From Yamagishiella unicocca (lineage: Eukaryota; Chlorophyta; Chlorophyceae; Chlamydomonadales; Volvocaceae): a stretch of 64,000 nucleotides of DNA. Below the pieces are notes generated by a model that did no database searches, had not been told where the DNA came from, and saw only the letters and a list, made by a program, of their open reading frames with translations. The position numbers and the translations under genes are program-made. Every line of letters begins with the position of its first letter. The stretch's first letter is position 1. This document shows positions 12,101-23,400 of this stretch, piece by piece. The stretch is from NCBI GenBank assembly GCA_003116995.1, contig BDSL01000037.1, forward strand, positions 372,001 through 436,000, in the 5' to 3' direction.

Positions 12101-12540
12101 GGCACACCCCTCCTTGCCGACTGGGTCTGTCCCGCTCCCCGCAACCACCAACCGCCAACCGACCACAGAGCCCAGCAACCACCTGGACATCGACGCCGTC
12201 AACGCGCTCATCCAGGGCCTAGCCACCTTCAAGGGTGGCGTGCTCATGGTGGGTCACCATCACAACTTCCCGCTATCATGTGAACGCCCACTATTTACTG
12301 TTATATTAGTTCGCCGCAACTACGCCCCTCGATCCCTTGTCCTGCCAATCTAACCACCATAACCACCGCAACCACCACAATCATTATATGCGCCGCAACC
12401 ACCAACAGGTGAGCCACGACCAGTTCCTGATCGAGAGCACTGTGGACGAGTTGTGGATGTGCGAAGAGGGCAGGGTGTCGCCCTTCCACGGCACCTTCGA
12501 CGAGTACAAGCAGCGACTGAGGGCCAAGCTTCGGGCGTAA
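3174..12540 (+). CDS. ABCF3: ABC-F ATPase, ABCF3/GCN20 type (748 aa, 19 exons)
   Basis: Soluble twin-ATPase ABC protein without membrane segments. Family members act on ribosomes; yeast GCN20 works with GCN1 in activating the eIF2-alpha kinase Gcn2. Exons: 3174-3338, 3441-3632, 5050-5148, 5660-5730, 6076-6209, 6970-7127, 7497-7710, 8118-8300, 8780-8910, 9201-9316, 9775-9856, 10293-10402, 10624-10669, 10870-10959, 11202-11267, 11592-11676, 11836-11928, 12169-12248, 12409-12540; every junction keeps phase. Seen: the N-terminal [11 protein letters not shown] region typical of ABCF3; first ATPase with Walker A GRNGTGKT (~216-223, split by an intron), signature FSGGW (~371-375), Walker [13 protein letters not shown]; second with GPNGIGKST (~568-576), LSGGQ (~654-658), LLLDEPSNHLD and VSHDQF. 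Human ABCF3 is ~709 aa. The extra length is mainly an Ala/Thr-rich insert in the exon at 7497. Oddity: the first switch histidine reads SHAR, not the usual SHDR. Candidate TGTAA poly(A) signals lie at 13095 and 13264. Confidence 0.95.
3915..3970 (+). repeat. 13-bp tandem repeat, four copies
   Basis: CATACAGCGATTG repeated with one G/A change, in ABC-F intron 2. Confidence 0.8.
4085..4345 (+). repeat. GGTTGAGG-based irregular minisatellite
   Basis: Units of ~11-15 bp around GGTTGAGGAACG occur roughly 18 times in ABC-F intron 2. Open frames across it, rich in Asn/Pro/Ser, are repeat translations. Confidence 0.75.
4537..4659 (+). repeat. 40-bp tandem repeat, three near-identical copies
   Basis: Units begin CTGCGGCCTGGCTCCGG at 4537, 4577 and 4617, still in ABC-F intron 2. 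Confidence 0.85.
4885..5015 (+). repeat. 17-18-bp repeat (TTGACCCGTGTCCCT)
   Basis: About eight copies immediately upstream of the acceptor of ABC-F exon 3 (5050). The pyrimidine-rich units lead directly into the splice acceptor. Confidence 0.8.
5735..5880 (+). repeat. GGTTCCGGAGCAGGGGT-type minisatellite
   Basis: Starts 4 bp after the donor of ABC-F intron 4 (GTGAGT at 5731) and runs for about eight units of 15-18 bp. Confidence 0.75.
6557..6635 (-). repeat. Intronic interspersed element, copy 1 (antisense to ABC-F gene)
   Basis: Carries, in order on the minus strand, the element landmarks TTCGAGGAAGACCCGTGG, CAGACGTTTTGAG and GATGCATGCTGGAGAA. It lies wholly within ABC-F intron 5. Confidence 0.85.
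7128..7168 (+). repeat. (GT)n microsatellite at a splice donor
   Basis: The run begins exactly at the donor of ABC-F intron 6 (AAG|GTGTGT), so several registers could act as the 5' splice site. Only the first keeps an exon that joins in frame with 7497. Confidence 0.8.
9540..9660 (+). repeat. ~17-bp repeat (CCACAACATACCGCCCG)
   Basis: About seven diverged copies in ABC-F intron 10. Confidence 0.7.
9860..9924 (+). repeat. Intronic interspersed element, copy 2
   Basis: Sense orientation, starting 3 bp inside ABC-F intron 11: the donor GTGGGT runs straight into TTCGAGGAAGACCCGTGG. It ends at GATGCATGA, lacking the CTGGAGAACTGGG end. Confidence 0.85.
10451..10527 (-). repeat. Intronic interspersed element, copy 3
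   Basis: Antisense copy in ABC-F intron 12; all landmarks are present with a few substitutions. A/C-rich sequence with degenerate CCCTAAA motifs (10561-10612) follows it, up to the acceptor at 10623. Confidence 0.85.
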
Positions 12541-12767
12541 GCGCGGTGCCGTTCGGGCGTAAGCACCGTGCCGTTTGGAGGCGGGTTGGAGTACTGGCCT
12601 GATGAGGTGCATCGGCTGCTGGGAGCGGTGCGGGGCCGCGAAAGGAGGCAGCCGTTGGGTGGAGAAGCGCGGGGGTCGTGTGGCTGGTTGCATTGGAAGA
12701 TCAGTCGGCGCCGGCGGTGCCGATGCGGCGTGGTCGCAACAGCGGCGGCGGCGGCGGCAGCTGGAGT

Positions 12768-12852
12768 GTCTTCGTGTCCGGTACCCTTCGTGTCCGGTGC
12801 TCATCGTGTCCGGTACTCTTCGTGTCCGGCACTCTTCGTGTCCGGCACTCTT
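12768..12852 (+). repeat. 15-bp tandem repeat (TCTTCGTGTCCGGTA)
   Basis: Five to six copies, ~230 bp downstream of the ABC-F stop codon, probably in the 3' UTR. Confidence 0.8.
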
Positions 12853-13094
12853 GATGGCATTGACGTGTACGGCGATATGACGATCTGTGGCGCATGGTTT
12901 TCAAAGACGCGGACACGCAGGCTGCCGTGCATGCGCCGCCCCCAATGCGGGACAGGGGGCCTCGCGGACGCTGGGGAACTAGCGGGGCGTCGGAAGTAGA
13001 GGACCGGGTTTAAGAGCTGACAGCAGGGCGTCCCTTGCGGCGCCAGTCGTCGCCACAGGCGACCGGGCACTTGGGTCGCCGCCGGGGGTCGCTC

Positions 13095-13099
13095 TGTAA
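13095..13099 (+). terminator. Candidate TGTAA polyadenylation signal of the ABC-F gene
   Basis: TGTAA found ~555 nt after the ABC-F stop; an alternative lies at 13264-13268. Confidence 0.4.
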
Positions 13100-14409
13100 G
13101 CCGCGGCGGGCGGGCGCAAGCCGCGCGTGTGTGTGGGGGGGCAGCGGTCTGTTTTGCCGCTTGGTCGCCCCCGCCCGCCTCTCCCCGCCCGGCATCGGCT
13201 GATGTGGTGGACTGGTGGAGCACGGACTCCAGCACCGTTGCTCGGCATCGGGCTTTTGAAGGGTGTAAGATTGATGGCAATGCGGGAGCCACGGAATGAC
13301 GATGCACACAGCACATGATTGGTAGCTCCGCCAGTTGGCGGCAGCTTCCTTCCTCGTGCTGCCTTCCTTGCTCAATCTCAATCCACGTGGCCCGGTGAGG
13401 CTGCGGCCTAGCAGCTGTTGCAGCCGGTGTACAAGCAGGAGTCTTCCCGCGTATCGAGTTCCGTTACTTAACTGCCTTTCAGTCCATCATGTGGCTTGTC
13501 TAAGGTACAAGAGGGTGGCCAGAGGGGCCCCCAACCGCCGAAATTTGCAGGTGCCTTTCAACGGCTACTGGTACATGGACCCCGAGGGATCGGGATTGAA
13601 GGGCCTCGCCATCCTGCAGCCTGCACTGCTCTGCTTACGTCTGCCTTAGCATAGCTGCCACTCGTTTCCAGTCCTTGGTAACCCGTTTAGCAGGCTCTAG
13701 CCTACACAGGCATGCACGAGCCTGCTCACGTCCTGTCGTAATCAACATGGGCCGAAGGATTCGGCCATTCTACACCCCGCCCCCGCCCGATCTCCGCTGC
13801 TCTGCGTACGCGCCGCCAACGAAAGACTGCCCCTAGCGGGCGCCTTGGTTGGCCTGAGTAAACTGCCTGCGCACTCTTTCGAGACCGCCCCAAGCCCTCA
13901 AGTGTACACCTATTACTTTGTCCATGGTTCTGACAGCTCCAGTCGGCAAGGTGGGCCCCATCGGGGCCAACCAGCCAGGGCCACGGTTGAGCTGCTAGGA
14001 CTTTTTGGGCCGCCGATTCGGAGGCAATTTATGCACAAGCCAAATGTATTAGGTTGTATCCATTTCGCCTTGTTAAACCATCGTTTCGCAGCGTCGACAT
14101 TTTTCCGTGACAGTTTCCTAGCTAAACGCGTCGCGAGGGACACCACTTTTATAATTGTATGTTTGGAACACTGACGGTGATATGAGGAACATTTATAGCA
14201 TCACAATTGCGACTGATGGTGTCGCGTGTATATGCACAATGTCGTACAGCTCTACATAGGAAAGGAACGTTGCCCCTTCGGTGCATTCCAAATTCATGTT
14301 TTCTCTCACCTTATGTAGGCACCGTTATGAACCCGATAAATATGATACGCCACAAGCGAAAGTTAACGTTCTATAGGCCCTGAACTGACAAGTCTTAGGC
14401 TGCGCAGAA

Positions 14410-17400
14410 ATGGATGGCTACATGGTCTCCGCAGAAGAATGGGGCGATCCCTTTGGAAAGCCCCTTTCCTCGGATTCTCACCCGCTGGTCTGGCACATGC
14501 AGTCAGCAAGGAGCGGGCGCGACGAAATTCCGCAGGTAACGAACTTTGCAGTTCATCGTATTCAACTCAATTTAATATATCGTCCTTCCATAGCATGCCG
14601 CTCTTCTTTGTCGTCCACAAAGCGTGAAGAGGTCAAACGTATCATCTTGCAGGGTCGAGACCCGTACACGGCAACGCTGCCCGAAGTTCTCGATAACTTC
14701 TCTAGAAAGAATGAGGCTAAAATGGCCGCGGAGGTGGGTATCACTGTTGGTAGTCGTTTTACTTCCCCGCGAAGTCAGCCCCCGCTGGAATGGAACCCGT
14801 TGCACAAGGATGTGAAGTTAAAGGATATCGAAGCGGAGACGGGCGCCGTTTTAAACATGCCGTGTGGTGGGGGGTATTGGGGTTCTGGGTGGGGGCCAGG
14901 GTGTGCACGTTGCGTAGCGTGGACGCCAGGATTACGCGGTGATGTTTGCGGAAACCACCCGATTTGGGCAAGGGAAGCACATGTTCAGCTTACACACATG
15001 CATCGTGCTGGGTCACGCTGGGTCCCCCGCGTCGATACCTCACCCTTGCTCTGTACGCTCAGCCCTCCCACCCGCGGTCACTCGTACCCACGCAATAGAT
15101 CGTGGCGCAACGCCGGAAGCTGCCGCCGCTCCTCAACGACCGGTCGTTGTTCACCCGTGCCGCTCCGTACGGCAACAAGGACGACCCCTTCTACCACTCA
15201 CCATCAAATCGCATCGGCAACAACTACTCCCCGCGGTCGATGCGTGCAGCGGCCATACTCTTCGAGGAGTTCCCGCAGGTCAGATTGGCTGCGGGGAGCG
15301 GGGAGGAGTACCGGCAACTGCGCATTACTGTGTGTGGGCTCCCGAGGATCCCCATGTGAAACCCCTCTGCCCAACCCAGATGGAGGGTAGAGATCAAAAC
15401 CCAGATGGAGGGTAGAGATCGAAACCCGTGAAAGGGACCCGGCTGGTAATAACGTCTGCGTGGGGTAGCTCATCCTTACCCTAACGCTGACGTGGGCGCT
15501 AGCTAGCTGGGGCTAGGGACGTGTTGCGACACCGTCACCGCTCCGAACCCGCGTCCCCATCCCTCCTGCAGGACCCAAACGCGCCCCGGACTCGTGGCAG
15601 GGTTGGGCTGCACGACGTGCGTTCGTCCTTCACCAGCAGCCGGCCGCTCAGCCCCCGCACCACCCTGCCGCCCCTCAACGGCGGCGGCGGCGGCGCCCCC
15701 CATGCGAATGGAGCCAACGGCAACGGGGTCAATGGCCACGGCAACGGCGCAGCGGGCAGCCCGAACACCTCCCCCGGGCGTATGACGGGGGTGAAGCGCT
15801 CGGCGCCTGAGGCGGACCTGGAGGGAGACGCGCTGCAGCGGTGGCGGAATGCAAAGGCAGCGAGGGCAGGTACGCGGGGCGTCGAGGCGGGCGCCGCCGG
15901 TCTTGGCGTGGGCGGAAGCACGCCGCTTCGGCCGTCCGCAGCAAAGGCTTATTGCTGGGGCCTGCAGCGGCGGGCTAGCTGTAGCCTCGGTGTCGCGCAG
16001 CAAACAGGAGACGGGGCCGCCACGTGGACGTGGGGGGGAGGATAAAACACGGGCGATGCCCCTGAGGCGTGCCCGTGAGCAACAGGGTTATGCAGGGTCA
16101 GGGTTATGCAGGGCCAGGGCTATGCAGGGCCAGGGCTGTGCAGGGCCAGGGCCATGGAGGGCCAGGGCTGTGCAGGGCCAAGGCTATGCAGAGCCAGGGC
16201 TATGGAGAGCCAGGGCCATGCAGGTTCAGGGCCGTGCAGGGCCAGGGCCGTGCAGGTCCAGGGCCGTGCAGGGCCAGGGCCGTGCAGGACCAGGGCCGTG
16301 CAGGACCAGGGCCGTGCAGGACCAGGGCCGTGCAGGACCAGGGCTATGCAGGACCAGGGCCATGCAGGGCCAGGGTTGGCGTAGGAGTGGAAACGACGAA
16401 GCGGCCAGAGCACGCTCGCAGCAGGTCACCCAAAGCCACGGCCAACGTCCCAAACTGGTGCACTGGACGGGTTGGAAGCGACGGTCAACCTCGTCAGGGC
16501 ACTAGCGGATCGCTTGGAGAGCTCGCGGAAGCGATCTTGCACGGCTAGCAGTTGTTACGTCAGGGGGCCGGGCGCGCATGAGAGAGGAACGATAGCCGGG
16601 CTGGGTGGGGCTTCGAAGCTGCCACTCGGCCGGCAGCTCGCGCTGGAGTGCTGCCTGCGGCATGTCCTCGGGGTCGCAGCACGCGCACAGGCATTGGTTC
16701 GGGCAAGCCCTCGAGTACCAGGGGGTTTTCGGGGTGTGTGGAGAGGAGAGGTTTTGAGCGGTGGGTGGGCACTTCCTGTGCGTTGGGGTGGGAATGTGGG
16801 AAGACGGCTTCCGTGGCACAGGGACGCGGCGACCCAGGGGTCGGGCATCTTGCCCTCGGAAGGCACAGAAGCAACAGCAGCTGGGCGCGAAACAGGGGGT
16901 ACGTGAACAAAGCCCGTGGGTCGGGCACTGACCAGGAAGCCGACTAGGAAAATGTTTAGTAGACATGTTTGGAGGTGCGAAACAGGGGGAAGAAGGAGGC
17001 GGCGGCCGTGAGTTGCCTAAGCTGTAGTCAGCGGGCGGCGAACCCCACGTCGGCACGGGCTACAGTGCGCCATCGAGGGGCCACCATATTGGCTGTCTTG
17101 TCTTCATCGTCGCATCGATCTTGAAGCGCAGAAACCCGGAGTGGGCGGATGGGATGCGTGCAGTCAGCCGAGCGACGGTAACCTTGCTTCATTCCACCGC
17201 CGACGCTGCACCGCCGAAATGAACATGCGCGCTGCTTGACCTGACGTATGCACGGATAGGCGTTCCTCTGTCCCTGACTCGGATAGGCGTTCCTCTGTCC
17301 CTGACTCGGATAGGCGTAACCCAGCCGCCTGTTAACCACCTGAGGCGCGGTAGGCCAACGGTGCAGCGCCGTGTGCTTTTGACAGACTGACACACTCCAC

Positions 17401-20400
17401 GGGGTCCCACCCGCATAGACCCGGCGAGGCAGGACGTGCCGCTTGTCGTTCGGTGCTGCTGCCACGCATCCAAATTAGGACAGATACCGGTCGCACAGAT
17501 AGAGATCACGGCGGGGAGCGCGGGGCGATGTGGCAAGGCCGCCTTGGAAAAAACAAAACGTGACGACGTTTCGTTCCTCGCCAGGGGAGGTTGCTGCGGA
17601 CCACAGCAGCAGTCTCGACCGCAGCAGCACTCTCGAGGTGCTCACACGACATAGAAGATAGCAAAGTTACCAGTAGCGGTGTGTGTGTGCGTGTGTTAGG
17701 CCGCGCTTTGCACTGCCGTTTAAGCAGTCGCAGGGCTTGAGCAGCTATGCTGGAAGGATATGATCCGGGCGAGGCGGGAGGCCGTGCTTGCCGCCATGGG
17801 CGCCATCATCGGCGCGGGAAACGAGTTGGGATGCATGACAGAAGCGAAAGGCCGGTCCCCGCCCTGTCGATATCGGTAGCAGCTTTTCATCCTGAAAGCC
17901 GGCATTGCGATACATCAGTTCGCGACAGAAGACATCACCCGAAACGTCCTCGACCGCGTTAAAACATGCAGTACCTGCCAAGGGCCATGCTAACGGGACC
18001 TCCCGCCACCTAACCCGCCACTTTACCCACCACCTCACCCGCAACCTCACCCGCCACATCACCCACCACCTTACCCACCACCTCACCCACCACATCACCC
18101 ACCACATCACCCTCCCTGCAGCCGTCTCCGGCGTGCCGCTTGACCACCTGGTCGACGCCATCCTGCGCTACCACTACTACGTGGAAGTGGGCGTGGACGG
18201 CCGCCACGTGGCGCCCTTCCGGGAGGAGTGGGCGGGCAACGCGCTGGGCATGGTGCCGCACGTCCCGCCGTACGGCGTGACGCAGCAGTACTACGACATG
18301 CTGCTGCGGTCCTCCCTGGAGGAGATCCACGCCGAGTACGTGGCGGCCATGAAGCGCTCCATGGTGGATTACGTCACCAGCTCGCCTGTGGAGCGCCACC
18401 GGCTGAACCTGGAGGCGCTGGAGCCGCTGCTGGCCATCCCCAGCCCCACGCAGGAGTCCTGGAGGGCCGTGGTGGACCGGGCGCTGATACCCAGCTGGCA
18501 TGCTGACGTGGACACGGCCCGGGCTGAGGTGGCCTGGACGCTGCAGACGCTCAGCGCCAACGCGCTGGAGCTGTCGCGGCTGTGGCACAGCAGCCGCTTC
18601 TCCTCGGCGCTGCTGGTGGACGTGAGCTCGCCGGAGTTCGTGTCGCGGCTGCCGATCAGCGCCGACACGTTTTACGAGCAGCAGACGGAGGTGATGGAGG
18701 TGGTCAAGGGGCAGCTGTGGACCAGCTGGGCGCCCAAGAGCCTGGAGGTCTTCAACCGGCTGCCGCCCGTGTTCATCAACGGCGATGCGGACGCCTACTA
18801 CCGCTCCATCGCCACGCTGCAGAGCAACCAGCTCCGGAACCTGGTGCAGCGCTCCCTGGAGAGCTACGAGGGGCTGTTCCAGCGCCACCAGCCGCGGGAC
18901 GAGGTGGACCCGCAGCAGGACACGCTCATGTGGAGCGTGCCGCCCGTGTTTGTGATGGACCTGGTGGAGATGGACGGTGGGTGCGGGGCGTGGGGGGGGA
19001 GGGGGATTCGAGGAAGACCCGTGGACGCCCGAAAGAAAACCGTTTAAAACAGACGTTTTGAGATGCATGCTGGAGAACTGGGTTGGGACGGGAGCTGCAG
19101 GGCGTGCGTATGTGGGTGTGTGTGTACAGGGCGTGGGGCGGGGGGAGGGTGCAGGGCGTGCGTGTTTGTGTGCGTGAGGGGGGTGCAGGGCTTGGGTGTG
19201 TGTGTAAAAACCGTGTTACATAACATAGAAAGTTAGGAACGGTGTGGCATTGCATGGCATGACTTGGCGTGGGTGACGTTCCTTTGGGGCGGGAGAGTCG
19301 CGTGCAGCAGTAACGATATGGGAGGAGGAGAAACATAACGGTTGGATGGAGGACGGTTGTCCAACACCGGGTCTGGGGGGCCGTGCTGAAGAGCTAGGGG
19401 TGACGGTCGGAAACGGGTGGCGTGGCGTGGGGAGGGTTCGCTGGGGGGGGATAACAGGCGGCCGGAAAGCAAGCTGGTTTATGGGCTGTGGTGCATGGGG
19501 GGCTGTACGAGGCCACAGCCGCTGAAGTCGTACCCGGAAGCTGCACGTACGGCATCCTGGCTAGCATTGCAGCCCCCCTGCCTCCCTCGTGACGCCTTTG
19601 CGTCATGTCGTACTGTACGGCCGATCGTACTGTACCCCCTTTGAAGCACCCAGGGCGACAAACGAAACGCGTTTTTCCCACATCGTGCAAGCTGCGGACC
19701 TGTTGTGCGCGGGGCGTAGAGCTTACACCGGCGCAACAACCTCCGTTTGGCAAGCAACTTGTAACGGTTCTGCATCTATAGGGGGCCCTTGGCGACCGGG
19801 CGCCCGCACAACGGCAGGGCTTTCACGGGCGACGTCATGCGCCGTCCTCCGATAGTGTTGTTGTGGTTGTGGTTGTGGTTGTGGTTGTGGTTGCTGCGCG
19901 CCAGCCTTGGTCTTGGCCCAGGTCCCTGGCGCCCCGCTCGCACAACCTCATGCGGACCCACCAACACCGCCCCCGCCCCTCCCTCGCCCCCTCTCCCAGG
20001 CAAGCCCTCCTACAAGCCGAGCTTCCAGGAGTGCGAGGACCTTGTCCGTGTCATCCTGGACAACATGGTATTGGCGGTGGCGGGGCTCCCCCGTGTGGGC
20101 TCCAACACCGTGGGCTCCACTAGCTTCACGCCGCCCACCCCGGGCACCCTAATCGCGCCCAGCAGCTCCACCATCCCCACCACCAGCCTCCAAGAGGAGA
20201 GCGTCGTGAACACCAAGAAGGTGCGCGCAACTGGGAAGGGAAAACAAAGGAAAGGACGAGCGTGAGTGCTGGATAGAGAACAAGGAGACGAACGTCGGAG
20301 AACACAGGAGGCGTGCTTCATGTACGTTGCTGTGGTTCGATCGGCGCGGTCTATAGACGCCCATCTGAACCGCTACGGCGGCTTGCCACACGCCAACAAG

Positions 20401-23400
20401 TTTTACTGTTTGGTCTTTTAGGGCATCCAGCTGTACGGGTCCATTACATGCCCACGGGTGAAGCCCATGCAGCCTGACAAACGACTGCATACAGTTATAG
20501 TTCATACATCATCACATGAATGGGTTGGCTTTCATGCGTCGAGTGTTGCAAACCTGGGCACGGCTGCCCCCTGGCCCCGACCCCGACCCCGACCTGCTGA
20601 TGTCGATGTTGATGTCGATGTTGTCGCAGTCGGTGTTGCACGTCATGGAGCGCAACGCTCTGGCGCCCAAGCGCCTGGCGGCCACCTTCGACGAGTGGAT
20701 GTGGCTCATTGGCGAGGAGGCCGCCGCCTCGGTGCGCGCCTTCTGCGAGCGCCAGCCGGAGCCCAGCCTGGCGGAGTTCCAGGCGGAGATCGACCGGCTG
20801 AGGGCCGCGGTGGACGCCGTGCGCGTGATCTGCACGGACGACGTGCGCACAGGTGGGTGGGTGGGTTTCGAGGAAGGCCCGTGGATGCGAGGAAAACCGT
20901 TTAGGGGGGGCAGACGTTTTGAGGTGCATGCTGGAGAACAATTGGGTGGGTGGGGGGTTGGGGGGGAGGGGGCACGATCCCCAGCCGCTCAGCGTCAGGT
21001 GGTCAGGTCCTGGTGGCGGCAACGTGCAGGAAACCTGCCGGACCCAAGGTTCGGCCAAAGCAACCGCCATGGGACAAAGCACCCGAATGACGGACACTGG
21101 TGCCATCCCGATACTGCACCCGTTGATACTGTACCCCTCACCCCTCCCCGCAAGCCTTCCCTCACCCCTCCCCGCAACCCTCCCCTCACCCCTCCCCGCA
21201 ACCCTCCCCTCACCCCTCCCCGCAACCCTCCCCTCACCCCTCCCCGCAACCCTCTCACTGCAGGCATCTACGTGGTCCGCTGCCGGGCCTTCAAGGACCT
21301 CCTGGCCAGCAGCGCTGAGGAGCTGATCTACCAGCTGCTGGAGTACCTGCGCAACACGGTGCGCACGTCCAACGTCAAGATCCACGAGGAGTACCAGGTG
21401 GGTTACCGCGCGCCGTGGGGGACGGTGCGGGGAAGTGGGGTTGAGGTAAGAGCGGCGAAAGCAGTGGTCCGGGATGGGGGTTGGGGCCGGACGGGGCCAG
21501 GCCCTGCAAAAAGAGAATCGTCTGCAGCCGTGCTTAATGAAGGATGGGGGCACCCAGGTGCGCTGTCGCACGGAGGAGCGAACAGACCCGTGATCACGGC
21601 ATCACAGTGGCCGTCACCGTTTCCAAGGGCAGCACTTGGCAGGACCACAGTGGCCGTCACCGTTTCCAAGGGCAGCACTTGGCAGGACCACAGTGGCCGT
21701 CACCGTTTCCAAGGGCAGCACTTGGCAGGACCACAGTGGCCGTCACCGTTTCCAAGGGCAGCACTTGGCAGGACCACAGTGGCCGTCACCGTTTCCAAGG
21801 GCAGCACTTGGCAGGACCACAGTGGCCGTCACCGTTTCCAAGGGCAGCACTTGGCAGGACCACAGTGGCCGTCATCGTTTCCAAGGGCAGCATTTGCCAG
21901 GACCACAGTGGCCGTCATCGTTTCCAAGGGCAGCATTTGCCAGGACCACAGTGGCCGTCATCGTTTCCAAGGGCAGCATTTGCCAGGACCACAGTGGCCG
22001 TCATCGTTTCCAAGGGCAGCATTTGCCAGGACCACAGTGGCCGTCATCGTTTCCAAGGGCAGCATTTGGCAGGACCACAGTGGCCGTCACCGTTTCCAAG
22101 GGCAGCACTTGGCAGGACCACAGTGGCCGTCACCGTTTCCAAGGGCAGCACTTGGCAGGACCACAGTGGCCGTCACCGTTTCCAAGGGCAGCACTTGGCA
22201 GGACCACAGTGGCCGTCACCGTTTCCAAGGGCAGCACTTGGCAGGACCACAGTGGCCGTCACCGTTTCCAAGGGCAGCACTTGGCAGGACCACAGTGGCC
22301 GTCATCGTTTCCAAGGGCAGCATTTGCCAGGACCACAGTGGCCGTCATCGTTTCCAAGGGCAGCATTTGCCAGGACCACAGTGGCCGTCATCGTTTCCAA
22401 GGGCAGCATTTGCCAGGACCACAGTGGCCGTCATCGTTTCCAAGGGCAGCATTTGCCAGGACCACAGTGGCCGTCATCGTTTCCAAGGGCAGCATTTGCC
22501 AGGACCACAGTGGCCGTCATCGTTTCCAAGGGCAGCATTTGCCAGGACCACAGTGGCCGTCATCGTTTCCAAGGGCAGCATTTGGCAGGACCACTTGCTA
22601 CTTCCAGCCCCGGTTGTGTTGCTGGTACCGGGGAGCTCATCGCCTCGGGTGCCCGCACGCGCCCCTCCCTGGACGTCATCGCCTCGGGTGCCCGCACGCG
22701 CCCCTCCCTGGACGTCATCGCCTCGGGTGCCCGCACGCGCCCCTCCCTGGACCTCACCGCCTCGGATGCCCCGCACGTGCTCCTCCCTGGACCTCGCAGA
22801 TCATGACCGGGGAGGTGGGCAAGACCAGCAACACGGCGGAGGAGCTGCTGACGCTCAAGAAGTACATCGCCAAGTGCAGCCAGGATCAGGAGCGCCTGCG
22901 GGAGGTCATCGCGCGCAACAAGGAGAAGGACGACTTCCTCATGGGACACAGGTAAGGACCGACACAGGAGGGGGTGGACTGACGGGTATGGGATGGGCAT
23001 AACAGGGGATATGGCCGTGACAAGGGAATTTGGGTTTTAGCGTTGATTACGTGGATCACACTCCATCGTCTAACTACTGAGACCGTCACTCTTCACTCGC
23101 ACAGCATCATGCGTCGTACGTGTGACGTGTAAGCCCCTTCCGCCGCCTCGTCTCGCGCCAGGCTCACGATCCCGGAGGAGGATCTTGAGGTAGCCATCAA
23201 GGCGTACGAGTGGCCGCGCAAAATGATCGAGGTGGGTGGCTGGCTGGGGCTGTCGGGGACGTGTCCTGCATCTACGAGTTGTGCGCGGCGCCTCACGCTC
23301 GCTGCACTGCATGACCATGGCTGCGCCAGGATGCACCGCACCGTGGTGGTGGTGGTGGTGGTGGTGGTGTGCCCACTTGCTTGCGCCACTTAAGGCGGCC

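Larger units (their letters stand above)
12541..14409. other. ABC-F/dynein intergenic region with no supported gene
   Basis: Contains the ABC-F 3' UTR (TGTAA at 13095-13099 and 13264-13268) and the upstream region of the dynein gene, which becomes A/T-richer from about 14030. A 104-codon open frame at 13335-13649 resembles nothing I know and has no splice partners. Confidence 0.6.

Noticed and set aside
13335..13649. 104-codon frame upstream of the dynein gene
   Set aside because: Mixed composition, no recognised domain and no supporting splice structure; probably chance.
16120..16548. Collagen-like QGQG/AGPG proteins on both strands
   Set aside because: Translations of the 15-bp intronic minisatellite.
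21603..22591. CRISPR-like array
   Set aside because: Copies are directly contiguous without unique spacers, and the locus is a eukaryotic intron.
20516..23002. 828-codon continuous plus-strand frame
   Set aside because: It joins dynein exons 7, 8 and 9 through introns and the 43-bp satellite. Consensus splice sites and homology show separate exons; most of the frame is repeat translation.
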